A DNA stretch of 64,000 nucleotides from RGIG9060 sp052173655 (GTDB lineage: Bacteria; Spirochaetota; Spirochaetia; Treponematales; Treponemataceae): contig JBQMYD010000005.1 in the NCBI GenBank assembly GCA_052173655.1, positions 1-64,000 on the forward strand, read 5' to 3'. The notes under the pieces were generated by a model that was given only the letters and a program-made list of their open reading frames with translations, was not told the origin of the DNA and searched no databases. Shown here piece by piece: positions 36,532-45,832 of the stretch (position 1 is its first letter; each line of letters starts with the position of its first letter). The position numbers were made by a program, and so were the translations under genes.

Positions 36532-36801
36532 TTACTTTCGCAATCCTAATTCTTTAATCAAAGCTCTGTAGGTTTCAAGATCATTTATCTGTAAATATTT
36601 AAGAAGTTTTCGTCTTTGTCCTACAAGAATTAAAAGACTTCGTGAAGCACTCTTGTCTTTTTTGAACTGCTTACAATGCTCGGTAAGCTGTCTAATTCGT
36701 TCTGTCAACAACGCAACCTGAACCTTTGTATTTCCGGTATCTTTTTCATTTACCCCAAACTGCAAAACAGTTGAAGCAACTTTTTCTTTTGAAAGTGCCA
36801 T
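36532..36801 (-). CDS. rpsO: 30S ribosomal protein S15
   Basis: Primary 16S rRNA-binding protein of the small subunit platform, 89 residues, the usual length. Recognisable parts are DTGNTKVQVALLTERIRQLTEH and the helical core SRSLLILVGQRRKLLKYL. The ATG at 36801 follows GGAG at seven bases. It lies 24 bp downstream of ribF and just before a terminator and pnp, the common bacterial truB-ribF-rpsO-pnp order. Confidence 0.97.
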   Translation of the reverse strand: MALSKEKVASTVLQFGVNEKDTGNTKVQVALLTERIRQLTEHCKQFKKDKSASRSLLILVGQRRKLLKYLQINDLETYRALIKELGLRK

Positions 36802-36824
36802 TTTCTATCTCCAAATTTTTAATT

Positions 36825-37640
36825 TTATATAAAAGTAAGTGTTTCCAAAAAATTAGAATCTTGTTCAAGCGGAACTTCCAGGCGAAGGAAATCGGATTCC
36901 ACATAAAGATTTGAAATAAATTCTTTATCAGAGCCGGCAACTCTAACGGAGTAAATTCCGGTTTTTGGAAAAACCTGAAAGCCGACTCTGTTTGCAATCA
37001 AAAACTTTTGATTTCCCGACGAATCAAAATGCCATTCATATTCACTTGTATCAAGAGAATATGGAAATACAAGAAGTTTATTTACAAGAGTTATATTTCC
37101 CTGTAAAACACTTTTTCGTATTCCTGTGGAACTGATGCGTTCGTTTTTATAAAGCACAGGTTCACACACAGCTAATTCCAAACCAAACTGCTTTGTATAA
37201 TCTGATATTTCGGCAACGCCGGTATCAGCATTATGTCCACAGCGGAAATCGGAACCAACAGCTAAAAATTGCATAGAACAACAGTTTTTCAGAATATTTA
37301 GAAAAACACTCCCGTTAATTTTACTGAAATCCTTAGAAAAGTCAATTATCAACATAAAATCAAAACCCAATTTTTCAAAAAATTGTTTTTTTTGCCTTAA
37401 GGTTGAAAGTTCCCCGCTAAACTCAGTTTTCATCCCTATAAATTCAGAATTAAAAATAAACGTAACGGCTCCGCAAAGGACTTTTTCGTTACTTTGCTTG
37501 TAATCAAAAACCCTATTGATAAGAGATATATGACCTTTATGAAGACCGTCAAAACCGCCTATTGTTAATGCAGTTTCCGCTTTATTTTCAAAAACGTAGT
37601 CATTCAATGATTTTAGTTCATTCCAGCTAAAAATTTTCAT
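36825..37640 (-). CDS. ribF: FAD synthetase (RibF) with degenerate riboflavin kinase part
   Basis: The 271-residue protein (start ATG 37640, four codons inside a longer frame) has the FMN adenylyltransferase domain. This shows GGFDGLHKGH (nucleotide-binding, near residue 30), VGSDFRCGHNADTG, and the SSTGIRKSVLQGNI segment before NKLLVFPYSL. The second half should be a riboflavin kinase. The GFPTAN ATP/Mg motif is replaced by KFLIANRVGFQV, and no NIG-PTF motif or downstream E-HLFDF is visible. The protein is also about 40 residues shorter than bifunctional RibF. It may therefore make FAD only from FMN. It sits between truB and rpsO as in many bacteria. Confidence 0.88.
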   Translation of the reverse strand: MKIFSWNELKSLNDYVFENKAETALTIGGFDGLHKGHISLINRVFDYKQSNEKVLCGAVTFIFNSEFIGMKTEFSGELSTLRQKKQFFEKLGFDFMLIIDFSKDFSKINGSVFLNILKNCCSMQFLAVGSDFRCGHNADTGVAEISDYTKQFGLELAVCEPVLYKNERISSTGIRKSVLQGNITLVNKLLVFPYSLDTSEYEWHFDSSGNQKFLIANRVGFQVFPKTGIYSVRVAGSDKEFISNLYVESDFLRLEVPLEQDSNFLETLTFI

Positions 37641-37652
37641 AGATACATCCAA

Positions 37653-38744
37653 TCAACATGCATAATTCGGTATAACATAGCTGTAACTCAATTTTCCATT
37701 TTCACACTTTATTACACCTGCAAAAATATCTTTTTCAGAAAATACTGCGTACTCAAGATCATCTTCAAATTTGCAATTTTTAAACATCGCTGCTTTTAAG
37801 AATTTTCCGTTAAAAAAATCAAATTCAAATTCTTTTTTTAAAAATACAGTTTTTAATCCGCACAAAAAAGCCAAAGAAGGTGTCATACTGATCAAATTTT
37901 GAGAAATTTTTTCTTTTAAATAATCAAAGTCGCTAAAACAAACAGACAGATTTTTTTTATCTTCCAAATTTTTTTTATTTTTTGAATTTTCCTGTAAATT
38001 ATTTTTTATTACATTTTGAATATTAAATTCTTCCAAAAGTTCAAAACCGCAGGCATCTTCAAGTTTAAAACAGGAAACTTGAGTACGTAAAAGCCCTGCT
38101 AAAAAAGCTGCACTACCGCAATCTTTTCCTATATCCCTTGCAAGACAACGAATATAAGTTCCTTTACTGACAAAAAAGCGTATTTTTGCGTATTTTACTC
38201 TTTTATCAAAGAATTTTTTTAAATCAAAATTTTCGGATGCAGCACAGTCAAATATTTTACCGTCATCAAACATCAATTGAATTATCTTACTTTCAAAAAT
38301 TGAAACCGGACGTTCTTGTAATTTTACAATTTTTCCTTGTCGAGCCAAATCAGAAGAACGCTCGCCGTTTACGTGAATCGCACTGTACAATGGAGGCAGC
38401 TGCATAATATCACCTGTAAATTTTTGCACAGATGTAAAAAGTGTTTGCAAACAAGGCAGTTCGGCAGTTTTTATGATATTTCCAAAAGGATCCAAAGTAT
38501 CGGTTTCTGCTCCAAACCGGATAACAGATTCATAAATTTTGTCAAACGCAGTAATATGAGAAACCAACCGAGTTAAACTTCCTACACAAACAACGAGCAA
38601 TCCTTGTGCAAATGAATCCAAAGTTCCGGTATGACCGACTTTCTTTGTACCCAAAGCTTTTTTTATCGCATTAAGTGAAGAAAAACTGGTTTGCCCGGAT
38701 TGTTTTGCAAGAAGAACAATCCCGGACTTACTTGATTCAGACAT
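37653..38744 (-). CDS. truB: tRNA pseudouridine(55) synthase
   Basis: Makes pseudouridine 55 in the T-loop of tRNAs. The catalytic Asp43 lies in GHTGTLDSFAQGLL, and other family words are GDIMQLPPLYSAIHVNGERS and GTYIRCLARDIG. At 363 residues it is longer than E. coli TruB (314). The extra length is a lysine/asparagine-rich linker (around 250-265) and a C-terminal region replacing a standard PUA domain. The start is three bases after the rbfA stop, within the rimP-nusA-infB-rbfA series. Confidence 0.95.
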   Translation of the reverse strand: MSESSKSGIVLLAKQSGQTSFSSLNAIKKALGTKKVGHTGTLDSFAQGLLVVCVGSLTRLVSHITAFDKIYESVIRFGAETDTLDPFGNIIKTAELPCLQTLFTSVQKFTGDIMQLPPLYSAIHVNGERSSDLARQGKIVKLQERPVSIFESKIIQLMFDDGKIFDCAASENFDLKKFFDKRVKYAKIRFFVSKGTYIRCLARDIGKDCGSAAFLAGLLRTQVSCFKLEDACGFELLEEFNIQNVIKNNLQENSKNKKNLEDKKNLSVCFSDFDYLKEKISQNLISMTPSLAFLCGLKTVFLKKEFEFDFFNGKFLKAAMFKNCKFEDDLEYAVFSEKDIFAGVIKCENGKLSYSYVIPNYAC

Positions 38745-38747
38745 GAC

Positions 38748-39152
38748 TTATTCTTGACCGCTGATATATCCTGATTCAAAAGCAAGACGAGCCTTTTCAG
38801 CATCTTCTTTTTCAAGCCGATTCAGTTTGTTTATCATTTCAATTCCATCTTTTATGCTAGAATCAGCTATAAAAGTAAGCTTAGGAAACTGGCGAATTGT
38901 AAGTTTTTTACCTATTGTAGACTGAATATAGCCGGCGGCACTTTGCAAACCTGTAACACCTTTTTCAACAGAACTGTCTTGCATAAAGCTTGAAACATAA
39001 ACCTTTGCGTAACCTAAATCTGCACTTACTTCAACGCGGTTAATGCACAAAAAATTTGAAACTCGCGGATCTTTTATATGACCTGACAAAAGCAGTTTTG
39101 AAATTTCTTCTCGAATTTGCTCTCCCAATCTTTGCAACCTAAATTCAGACAT
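38748..39152 (-). CDS. rbfA: 30S ribosome-binding factor A
   Basis: Late maturation factor of the 30S subunit, binding 16S helix 1 region. The 134-residue protein has the KH-like fold with RLGEQIREEISKLLLSG, DPRVSNFLCINRVEVSADL and a conserved YVSSF stretch, followed by the family end LTFIADSSIKDGIEMINKL. It lies 11 bp after infB and three bases before truB. Confidence 0.95.
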   Translation of the reverse strand: MSEFRLQRLGEQIREEISKLLLSGHIKDPRVSNFLCINRVEVSADLGYAKVYVSSFMQDSSVEKGVTGLQSAAGYIQSTIGKKLTIRQFPKLTFIADSSIKDGIEMINKLNRLEKEDAEKARLAFESGYISGQE

Positions 39153-39163
39153 AAAAATTCCTG

Positions 39164-41899
39164 CTAAACACTTTGAGAATCATTTTCTGCTTTTTTGTCA
39201 GACTGCGAAGAAGCCGAATCTGTAAGTTTTCTTGCAACTTCAACCAATTCAAATACTTCAAACTGGTCTCCAACCTGAATATCCTGCCAATCTCCCAAGC
39301 CTACACCGCATTCGTATCCGGAAGCAACTTCGCGTGCATCATCTTTAAACCGCTTGAGTGAAGAAACCTTTCCTGTGTAGATAACAATTCCATCTCGGAT
39401 AACATTTACACTTGAAGTGCGTTTTATTAAACCGTCTGTTACATAACTTCCGGCTATAACTCCAACTTTAGGAACCCTGAAAGTATCTCTAACTTCCAAA
39501 GTACCGATAACTTCTTCTTTTACATCAGGCTTTAACATACCTTCCATAGCTTGGGTTATTTCTTCAACACATTTGTAAATTACATTATATTTTCGTATAT
39601 CTACATTTTCTTGTTCTGCAAGCATTTTTGCCTTAGGTGTTGGGCGTACGTTAAATCCGATAATGATCGCATTTGAATCGGCAGATGCCAAAGAAACATC
39701 ACTTTCATTAATAGCACCCGCAGAAGAGTGAATAACAACGAGTCTGACATCCTTTGTTGAAAGTTTTTCTAAAGATTGCTTTAGAGCTTCTGCAGAACCT
39801 TGCAAATCAGCTTTTATGATAACTTTAAGCTCCGTAACTTCTCCTGCATCAATGGTTTCATAAAGGTTATCGAGAGAAACCTTTTTTACAGCCTTTGCAG
39901 CTTCAAATCGTTTTAATTCCTGTCGTTTTGCAGAAATTGCACGTGCCGATTTTTCATTATCTGTTACTTGAAACGGATCTCCTGCCATCGGCATGGATTC
40001 AAGACCAAGAATTTCTACAGGCATACTTGGAGTAGCCTCCAAAATTTTTTGTCCAAGATCGTTGAAAATTGCACGCACACGTCCGGAATAAATCCCGGCA
40101 ACATACGGGTCTCCCGTTTTTAAGGTTCCTCTTTCAACGATAATCGTAGAAACAACTCCTCGCCCGTGATCTGTTCTGGATTCAATTACTTTTCCTTCTG
40201 CACGGCAATTCCAGTTGGCTTTCAATTCCAATATTTCTGCCTGCAAAAGAATTGCATCAAGTAAATCTTCAATACCTATTTTTTGTTTTGCACTTATTTT
40301 TACAAATTGAGTATCTCCGCCCCAATCTTCAGGCATAAGTCCCAATTCTGAAAGTTGAGTCATAACTTTATCAGGATTTGCCTCAGGTTTATCTACTTTA
40401 TTTACCGCAACAACGATCGGAACTTTTGCATCTTTTGCATGATTTATAGCTTCTATTGTTTGAGGCATTACTCCATCATCAGCTGCAACAACAAGAACAA
40501 CAATATCTGTTATGGCAGCTCCTCTTGCTCTCATCATCGTGAAAGCTTCATGCCCCGGAGTATCAAGAAAAGTTATTTTTCCCTTTGGAGTATCAACCAT
40601 GTAAGCTCCGATATGCTGCGTAATGCCCCCAAATTCCGTTGCTGCAACATTTGCACTTCGTATTGCATCAAGAGTTTTTGTTTTTCCATGATCTACGTGC
40701 CCCATTACCGTTACAACAGGAGGACGCGTAAACATATCATCCTCCCTATCTTCTTCCCTGGCAATAACAGTTTCGTCATACAAACTTACGATATGAACCT
40801 TACAGCCGTATTCAGAGGCAAGCAATGTTGCAGTATCAGCATCTATTGACTGAGTTATGGAAACCATCATTCCCATACTCATAAGCTTTCCAATAATCTC
40901 CGAAGCTTTTAAATTCATTTTTCTTGCCAAATCGGAAATAGAAATACTTTCCATAATTTCGATTTGTTCCGGAATCGGATTTGTTTTTACAAGCTGATGC
41001 TTTTTCTTTTGCAAAAAGTAGCTATCATCCATTTCTTCTTCACGATCTTTTTTTGAATAATCATTCTTTTTCTTTATGAAAACCTTTTTTGAAGAAGATT
41101 TTTTGTTAACTTCAATAGGAACGCCCTGCGAAGAAGATGAGGAAGAAAATCCTCCTTGCCGTGTGTTATTAAAAGCAGTCTTAGTTCCGTTGCCACCTTG
41201 CCCATTCCTGTTAAATCCGCTGGAACTTCTGTTTTGAGAAAAACCCTGAGCGTTATTACGCGAAGCTGGATTTCTATTTTGAAAATCTCGCCCCTGTCTG
41301 GTTCTATCACCAAAGTTATTACGATTACCACCTTGACCTTGATAATTAACGTTACGTTCTCTGTTTTGATATCCTTCTCTGGCTTGAGTTCCTGTAAAAT
41401 TTCTTTCCCTTTGATTTTGGTGTCTAAAATCTTTATCGCCTTCTCTGTTTTGACCTTCATCACGGTTATAATTACTTCTATAATTGGAATTTCTACCCTG
41501 ATTACCATTTCTTGATGAATATCCGCGTTCCGCCAAATTTCCCTGTTTACTGTTAGGACGCTCCGGATTTAAAACAAAGGTAGCAGAACTTCTTTGAGCA
41601 ACAGGCTTTTTTTCTTCTGTAGAAGGAATCTTGTCTTTTACCTGTTTATCTTCCGGTTTTTCAGAGTCATTTACAGAATCAATTTTGTTACCGGAAATTT
41701 CCTGCTTTTTGGTTACAGGCTTTGCAACAACTTTTGCAACTTTTGCTTTAGGTCTAACAACAGCTCTCTTTTGTTCACCTATCATTTTATCAGATTTCGA
41801 TTCATCAGATAAAACATTATCTTCCTTATTTTGAGCTTCTGTTTTAGGCTTTTTATTAACTCTGGCCTTTTGTTTAAAATTTTCGTTCTCTTCTGCCAT
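39164..41899 (-). CDS. infB: translation initiation factor IF-2
   Basis: GTPase that recruits initiator tRNA to the 30S subunit. The 911-residue protein has a lysine-rich N-terminus. An unusual region of about 150 residues (roughly 110-260) follows, very rich in Asn, Arg, Gly and Gln, with RNREG- and NYR-type words. An IF2N domain ([19 protein letters not shown]) comes next. The G domain has [12 protein letters not shown] (G1), DTPGHEAF (G3) and NKVDKP (G4), followed by domains II-IV. In G1 the second position after GKT is Thr rather than Leu, a minor variant. It lies between nusA and rbfA as in most bacteria. Confidence 0.97.
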   Translation of the reverse strand: MAEENENFKQKARVNKKPKTEAQNKEDNVLSDESKSDKMIGEQKRAVVRPKAKVAKVVAKPVTKKQEISGNKIDSVNDSEKPEDKQVKDKIPSTEEKKPVAQRSSATFVLNPERPNSKQGNLAERGYSSRNGNQGRNSNYRSNYNRDEGQNREGDKDFRHQNQRERNFTGTQAREGYQNRERNVNYQGQGGNRNNFGDRTRQGRDFQNRNPASRNNAQGFSQNRSSSGFNRNGQGGNGTKTAFNNTRQGGFSSSSSSQGVPIEVNKKSSSKKVFIKKKNDYSKKDREEEMDDSYFLQKKKHQLVKTNPIPEQIEIMESISISDLARKMNLKASEIIGKLMSMGMMVSITQSIDADTATLLASEYGCKVHIVSLYDETVIAREEDREDDMFTRPPVVTVMGHVDHGKTKTLDAIRSANVAATEFGGITQHIGAYMVDTPKGKITFLDTPGHEAFTMMRARGAAITDIVVLVVAADDGVMPQTIEAINHAKDAKVPIVVAVNKVDKPEANPDKVMTQLSELGLMPEDWGGDTQFVKISAKQKIGIEDLLDAILLQAEILELKANWNCRAEGKVIESRTDHGRGVVSTIIVERGTLKTGDPYVAGIYSGRVRAIFNDLGQKILEATPSMPVEILGLESMPMAGDPFQVTDNEKSARAISAKRQELKRFEAAKAVKKVSLDNLYETIDAGEVTELKVIIKADLQGSAEALKQSLEKLSTKDVRLVVIHSSAGAINESDVSLASADSNAIIIGFNVRPTPKAKMLAEQENVDIRKYNVIYKCVEEITQAMEGMLKPDVKEEVIGTLEVRDTFRVPKVGVIAGSYVTDGLIKRTSSVNVIRDGIVIYTGKVSSLKRFKDDAREVASGYECGVGLGDWQDIQVGDQFEVFELVEVARKLTDSASSQSDKKAENDSQSV

Positions 41900-41907
41900 T
41901 TTTACCT

Positions 41908-43389
41908 CTACTCTTCATCATCCTCAAATTCAAAACTTAATCCGACACCGCAGTTAGGACAAACACTCATATCTATCGTTATTTTTTCACCACATTCAGG
42001 ACATTCATATTCTTCCTCATCGCTTTCATCAAGCTCTTCATTTGAAGCATCAACTTTTTCCTGTCCAACATCACTTTCGTCAACTTCTTCATCATAGTTA
42101 TCAAGAGCATCCAAGGCAACTCGTACTGACTCTATATCACTTTCTGAAAGATCTTTTATATCTGCAAGACTTCCGTTTTCATCTGCTAAATCGAACTGCT
42201 CTATAGTCACAATTCCATTTTCTGCAAGCAAACTAAGGATTCTATCTTCAATTTCGCTGACATCTTCCAGATTAAAAATCTGTTCATATTCGCTGTTTGA
42301 AAATAATTCTTCCGCAGCTTCTCGACTTTCAGCAAGAATTGAATCAAGCTCTTCACACTCTTCTTCCGGCTTTACATCAATCATCCAATCAGTCAACCTA
42401 TTCGCAAGTCTTACGTTTAGTCCCTGCTTTCCAATTGCAAGAGAAAACTGACTGTCCGGAACAACAGCCAATGCAGTTTTCTTTTCTTCATCCGTAATCA
42501 TTACAGCGGTAACTTCTGCAGGACTTAAAGCATTTTTTATAAAATTACGCGGGTTAGGATCATATCTAAGAACATCTATTTTTTCACCACCCAATTCTTT
42601 TATTACATTTTGTATTCTAACACCCTTTTGTCCTACACATGAACCGACAGGGTCTAAGCCTTGCTTATTTGACAAAACGGCTATTTTTGTTCTGTAACCG
42701 GGTTCTCTGACTATTTTGAAAACTTCAACGCTTTTATCGTCAATTTCAGGAACCTCAAGCTCAAGAATTGCCTTAACAAATTCAGGAGCCGTCCTTGAAA
42801 GAACAATCTGCAACCCGTTTCTTGAATTTCTCAATTCAGTAATCATTGCCTTAATTCTATCGTTTTTTTCAAAAGTTTCACGAGGAGATTGATGTTTTAC
42901 AGGAATAATACCTTCAACTTTACCCAAATCAACAAAGATATTTCCGTTTTTTTCACGTTGATAATAACCTACGATAATTTCGCCCACTTTATCTTTGTAT
43001 TCAGCCATCAAACTATCTTTTTGAATTTCAGACAAGGACTGATGAGCTGTCTGCTTTCCGGTTTGAACGGCAGATCTCTCAAAATCCTTTTTAGGATCAA
43101 TAAGAATGTCGATTTCATCTCCAATCTCGCATTCATCACTTAATTCTTTAGCTTCTTCCAATTCAATTTCGGTAACAGGATCATAAACTCCGTCAACAAT
43201 AACCTTTCTTGAATAGATTGCAACGTCCGTATCGTCTTCATTGAACTCTACGATTGCATTAACATTTGTACCGTAAGTTCTTTTGTATGCAGCTTTTAAC
43301 ATTCCTTCTATGATTTGCTTAACCTGCTCTATTGTATATCCTTTTTCTTGAATCAATTGGCGCATTGCCTCTGCCATTTCAGATGCCAT
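41908..43389 (-). CDS. nusA: transcription factor NusA with C-terminal zinc ribbon
   Basis: Binds RNA polymerase and nascent RNA to control pausing, termination and antitermination. The start ATG 43389 follows AAGGAG. The 493-residue protein has the NTD (MAEAMRQLIQEKGYTIEQ), an S1 domain (GEIIVGYYQREKNGNIFV), KH domains (VGSCVGQKGVRIQNVIKELGG and FSLAIGKQGLNVRLANRL) and an acidic helix-hairpin segment. The last 36 residues form a CPEC-CPNC zinc ribbon flanked by acidic residues. That zinc ribbon is not part of standard NusA. It lies between rimP and infB. Confidence 0.95.
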   Translation of the reverse strand: MASEMAEAMRQLIQEKGYTIEQVKQIIEGMLKAAYKRTYGTNVNAIVEFNEDDTDVAIYSRKVIVDGVYDPVTEIELEEAKELSDECEIGDEIDILIDPKKDFERSAVQTGKQTAHQSLSEIQKDSLMAEYKDKVGEIIVGYYQREKNGNIFVDLGKVEGIIPVKHQSPRETFEKNDRIKAMITELRNSRNGLQIVLSRTAPEFVKAILELEVPEIDDKSVEVFKIVREPGYRTKIAVLSNKQGLDPVGSCVGQKGVRIQNVIKELGGEKIDVLRYDPNPRNFIKNALSPAEVTAVMITDEEKKTALAVVPDSQFSLAIGKQGLNVRLANRLTDWMIDVKPEEECEELDSILAESREAAEELFSNSEYEQIFNLEDVSEIEDRILSLLAENGIVTIEQFDLADENGSLADIKDLSESDIESVRVALDALDNYDEEVDESDVGQEKVDASNEELDESDEEEYECPECGEKITIDMSVCPNCGVGLSFEFEDDEE

Positions 43390-43405
43390 TCTATTCTCCT
43401 TAATA

Positions 43406-43876
43406 TTATAAATATAATAATCTTGCTTTAGCTATATTTGAATACGGGATAGATATTTGTTCGTTTGTTCCCGCAGTTTCCAAAGTTAGCTGACTTTCAT
43501 CAGAACTTTTTATAACTCCATGAACCCAATCAGAAATTTGAGTATTAAAAACTTTTATATTTTTACCAACGAATAACGAAAACTCGGCAGCATTTTTTAT
43601 ATTTCTTTCCATTCCTGGAGAAGTTACTTCCATGTAAACATCTTGACTTTGCAAAACAGCTTCCATTCTTGGGGCCAAAAGTCTGTGAACTTTGGCACAA
43701 TCTTCAATCCCTATTCCTTCTGTGGCAAGGGGATCTTTAAAAAAAATAACAGCTTGAACTTGAACTCTATCTTTCATCTTTGTTACTTTTACAGAAACCA
43801 AAGAATAACCGAGCCCGGAAACTAAAGCCTCACAGTCTTTGTAATAAGGAATATCTTTTAATGCTAAGTAGTCCAA
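43406..43876 (-). CDS. rimP: ribosome maturation factor RimP
   Basis: Assembly factor for the 30S subunit. The 156-residue protein starts at a TTG (43876) preceded by a strong GGAG at five bases, with no better ATG upstream. Family words include EALVSGLGYSLVSVKV, VEDCAKVHRLL-type text near residue 60 (here IEDCAKVHRLLAPRM) and YMEVTSPGMERNIKNAAEF with FVGKNIKV. It is the first gene of the rimP-nusA-infB series and has a promoter directly upstream. Confidence 0.94.
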   Translation of the reverse strand: MDYLALKDIPYYKDCEALVSGLGYSLVSVKVTKMKDRVQVQAVIFFKDPLATEGIGIEDCAKVHRLLAPRMEAVLQSQDVYMEVTSPGMERNIKNAAEFSLFVGKNIKVFNTQISDWVHGVIKSSDESQLTLETAGTNEQISIPYSNIAKARLLYL

Positions 43877-43892
43877 TTTTTCTCCGTTTTTA

Positions 43893-43920
43893 ATTTTACC
43901 GCTTATCTACCGGAATACAA
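43893..43920 (-). promoter_or_regulatory. promoter of the rimP-nusA-infB series
   Basis: TTGTAT (43915-43920), a 16-nt spacer and TAAAAT (43893-43898) lie on the minus strand immediately before the TTG start of rimP, just beyond the preceding terminator. Confidence 0.5.
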
Positions 43921-43947
43921 AAAAAGAGCCGTTTGAACGACTCTTAA
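43918..43947 (-). terminator. terminator at the end of the motility region
   Basis: Minus-strand AAGAGTCG pairs with CGGCTCTT (one G-U pair), followed by seven T. It lies about 80 bp downstream of the 44030-44773 stop and closes the flagellar transcript before rimP. Confidence 0.8.
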
Positions 43948-44029
43948 TATTCAAGTAAATAATTAATGTTCATTGAAGTCTAGCATAAAACAAAACAATA
44001 TGTCAATAAACAGCAAAAAAAATAAATAT

Positions 44030-44773
44030 CTAATTTTTTTTAACATAAGGTTTTTCAAGAATTATATATTCGACATCTTTTACAGTTATAAATTTTGCAT
44101 CAGGATAAGTTTTTTTAAATTCTATAAGCTCATAATTCCTGATTCTTTTTCCCCGTCCCTTTACACAAGTATACAATTGATTTCCTATCAAAATATATTT
44201 TACACATTCGATAGTACTGTCTGATAACTTAAACGTAACTTTATCTTCAAGTGAATAATTTTCGATCGAACACTGCCAATATCGGATTTTTAAAGCATTT
44301 TCAAAATTTTCATCTGTAAAATAAAAACCGTAGATATTTTCGTCGATAATTTGCTCACATATTTGTATTTGGTGTATATTGCAACACGGCAAAAAAAGAT
44401 TTTCTATTTGCATATCTTTTTTACAGTAGTCAAAATAAAGTCTTTCTTCAAAAATTAAACTCAAGTTTTCAGCTAAATCAAAATCACCATAATACACAGA
44501 ATCAAGCCACAACCCGTAATAATTTTTTAATTGAATTTTTACAGTTCTGTTCTCGCTGTCAAAAACAATTTTTCTATGTGAATTTTCCCAAATTCCGTCA
44601 AGCTCTAAATTTTTGTTTTTTTTATCGATATCCAAAGAAGTTTTTTCTTCTATACTTACTTTATCAGTTACGTTATCAAGTACATCCAATTTTTCGTCAT
44701 TAGATTGAGAATGTACATAAAAAGCAGAAAAAAAAGAAAAACATAATAAAACCAAAATAAATTTTTTTTTCAA
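44030..44773 (-). CDS. exported protein of unknown function
   Basis: The 247-residue protein begins with a clear signal peptide (MKKKFILVLLCFSFFSAFYV, probable cleavage after VHS). The start codon is TTG. The mature part is acidic, rich in beta-type alternation (LELDGIWENSHRKIVFDS, TVKIQLKNYYGLWLDSVYYG) and has four or five cysteines. I recognise no family. It is the last gene of the motility-linked series, 18 bp downstream of the coiled-coil gene, and is followed by a terminator. A periplasmic location is inferred. A link to the flagellar apparatus rests on gene order only. Confidence 0.75.
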   Translation of the reverse strand: MKKKFILVLLCFSFFSAFYVHSQSNDEKLDVLDNVTDKVSIEEKTSLDIDKKNKNLELDGIWENSHRKIVFDSENRTVKIQLKNYYGLWLDSVYYGDFDLAENLSLIFEERLYFDYCKKDMQIENLFLPCCNIHQIQICEQIIDENIYGFYFTDENFENALKIRYWQCSIENYSLEDKVTFKLSDSTIECVKYILIGNQLYTCVKGRGKRIRNYELIEFKKTYPDAKFITVKDVEYIILEKPYVKKN

Positions 44774-44791
44774 ATCCTGAAACCTACTCTT

Positions 44792-45493
44792 TTACATGAA
44801 GATATCCATAGTAGTTTCTACTTGACTTATGGAAATATTCAATTTGGATGCTATCAAGTCAGATGAAAAACCTTTATTTGCAAGCTGTATTATTTGCTGT
44901 GATAAATCAACTTTCGGTATTATCTTTTCTTTTGCTTCGCTGACTTTAGGAATAGAATTACTTGTATTTTCCGTAAATAGCAAAGAACCATTCGTTATGT
45001 TGTTATATTCAGCTTCAGATTTTCCGGCAGATTTAAAAATTTTTTCATTATTTTTTAAGTCTTCAATATCTTTAGTTCCTGCATTTTCAGCAAATAAAGG
45101 CAAATAATTAGTGTTTGTAGCAGAGTTTTTCTTGTTTGAAGAATACGCTTTTGCCGCTTTTTTTGCAGGAAAATTTTGATTCTTTGAATTGTATTCATAA
45201 ATTTGACTTAAAACTTTTTGTTCATTTTCTTTTTGAACAAGAGTATTGGTATAAAGCATAATTTTTTTTTCAGCAGTATCGATTAAACTACGTATTTCGT
45301 TACACTTTGCCTCTATAAGCGTGATATCATGATCAGTTTCTCGATTTATTTCAGTAATCAATTTATCAATTTCTTGACGGATCTCCGGCAAAACACCATC
45401 ATCCGAAAATTCCTTTTTTATTTTTTTTAGCACGAGTATCCAAAAAATTATATTTAAAACTAAAACCGTAGCCCCGATAATTACAACTATCAT
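44792..45493 (-). CDS. membrane-anchored coiled-coil protein with a C-terminal HTH-like helix pair
   Basis: The start is ATG 45493, preceded by GGGAG at five bases. The 233-residue protein has one N-terminal membrane helix (about 2-22), a coiled coil (about 25-90: KLITEINRETDHDITLIEAK), a low-complexity lysine- and serine-rich middle, and a C-terminus QIIQLANKGFSSDLIASKLN that resembles a small helix-turn-helix. Similar proteins follow the fapA/whiG genes in treponemes. Function is unknown. The arrangement suggests a cytoplasmic protein tethered to the inner membrane, possibly connected with flagellar regulation. Confidence 0.75.
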   Translation of the reverse strand: MIVVIIGATVLVLNIIFWILVLKKIKKEFSDDGVLPEIRQEIDKLITEINRETDHDITLIEAKCNEIRSLIDTAEKKIMLYTNTLVQKENEQKVLSQIYEYNSKNQNFPAKKAAKAYSSNKKNSATNTNYLPLFAENAGTKDIEDLKNNEKIFKSAGKSEAEYNNITNGSLLFTENTSNSIPKVSEAKEKIIPKVDLSQQIIQLANKGFSSDLIASKLNISISQVETTMDIFM

Positions 45494-45505
45494 AAAAACT
45501 CCCAA

Positions 45506-45832
45506 TCAACCTGAAATATCAATTTTTTTTCCAAGAGCAGGATCTATTATTACGGCAGGAGTTTCTTCTTCTGAAAAATCCGAATTGGAATCTTTGTTCT
45601 TTTGTTCTGAATTCTTTTTATTTTGAAAATCTTTTTGATCTTTTATTCCATTCATCTTGTCGTTTTTTTTTGTTTCTTCAACAGTTTTGGATTTTTCAAG
45701 ATCTTTCATAGACTTGGCATCCATCATCATTGCAGACTGCAATACCGAGCCTTGTTGCTGCTGTACAACGGTCTTTGAAACTTTTTCAATTTGAGAATAT
45801 AAAGTTTGAAGATCAATTGGCTGAATAGCCAT
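45506..45832 (-). CDS. small treponemal protein of unknown function
   Basis: The start ATG 45832 has GAGG seven bases upstream and lies inside the end of the fapA-like gene (20-bp overlap), so translation is probably coupled. The 108-residue protein has an N-terminal helix (LQTLYSQIEKVSKTVVQQQQ) and a strongly charged, lysine-, asparagine- and glutamate-rich middle expected to be disordered. A conserved-looking end reads PAVIIDPALGKKIDIS. No signal peptide or membrane segment is present. It is part of the whiG-fapA segment of the motility operon. Confidence 0.7.
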   Translation of the reverse strand: MAIQPIDLQTLYSQIEKVSKTVVQQQQGSVLQSAMMMDAKSMKDLEKSKTVEETKKNDKMNGIKDQKDFQNKKNSEQKNKDSNSDFSEEETPAVIIDPALGKKIDISG

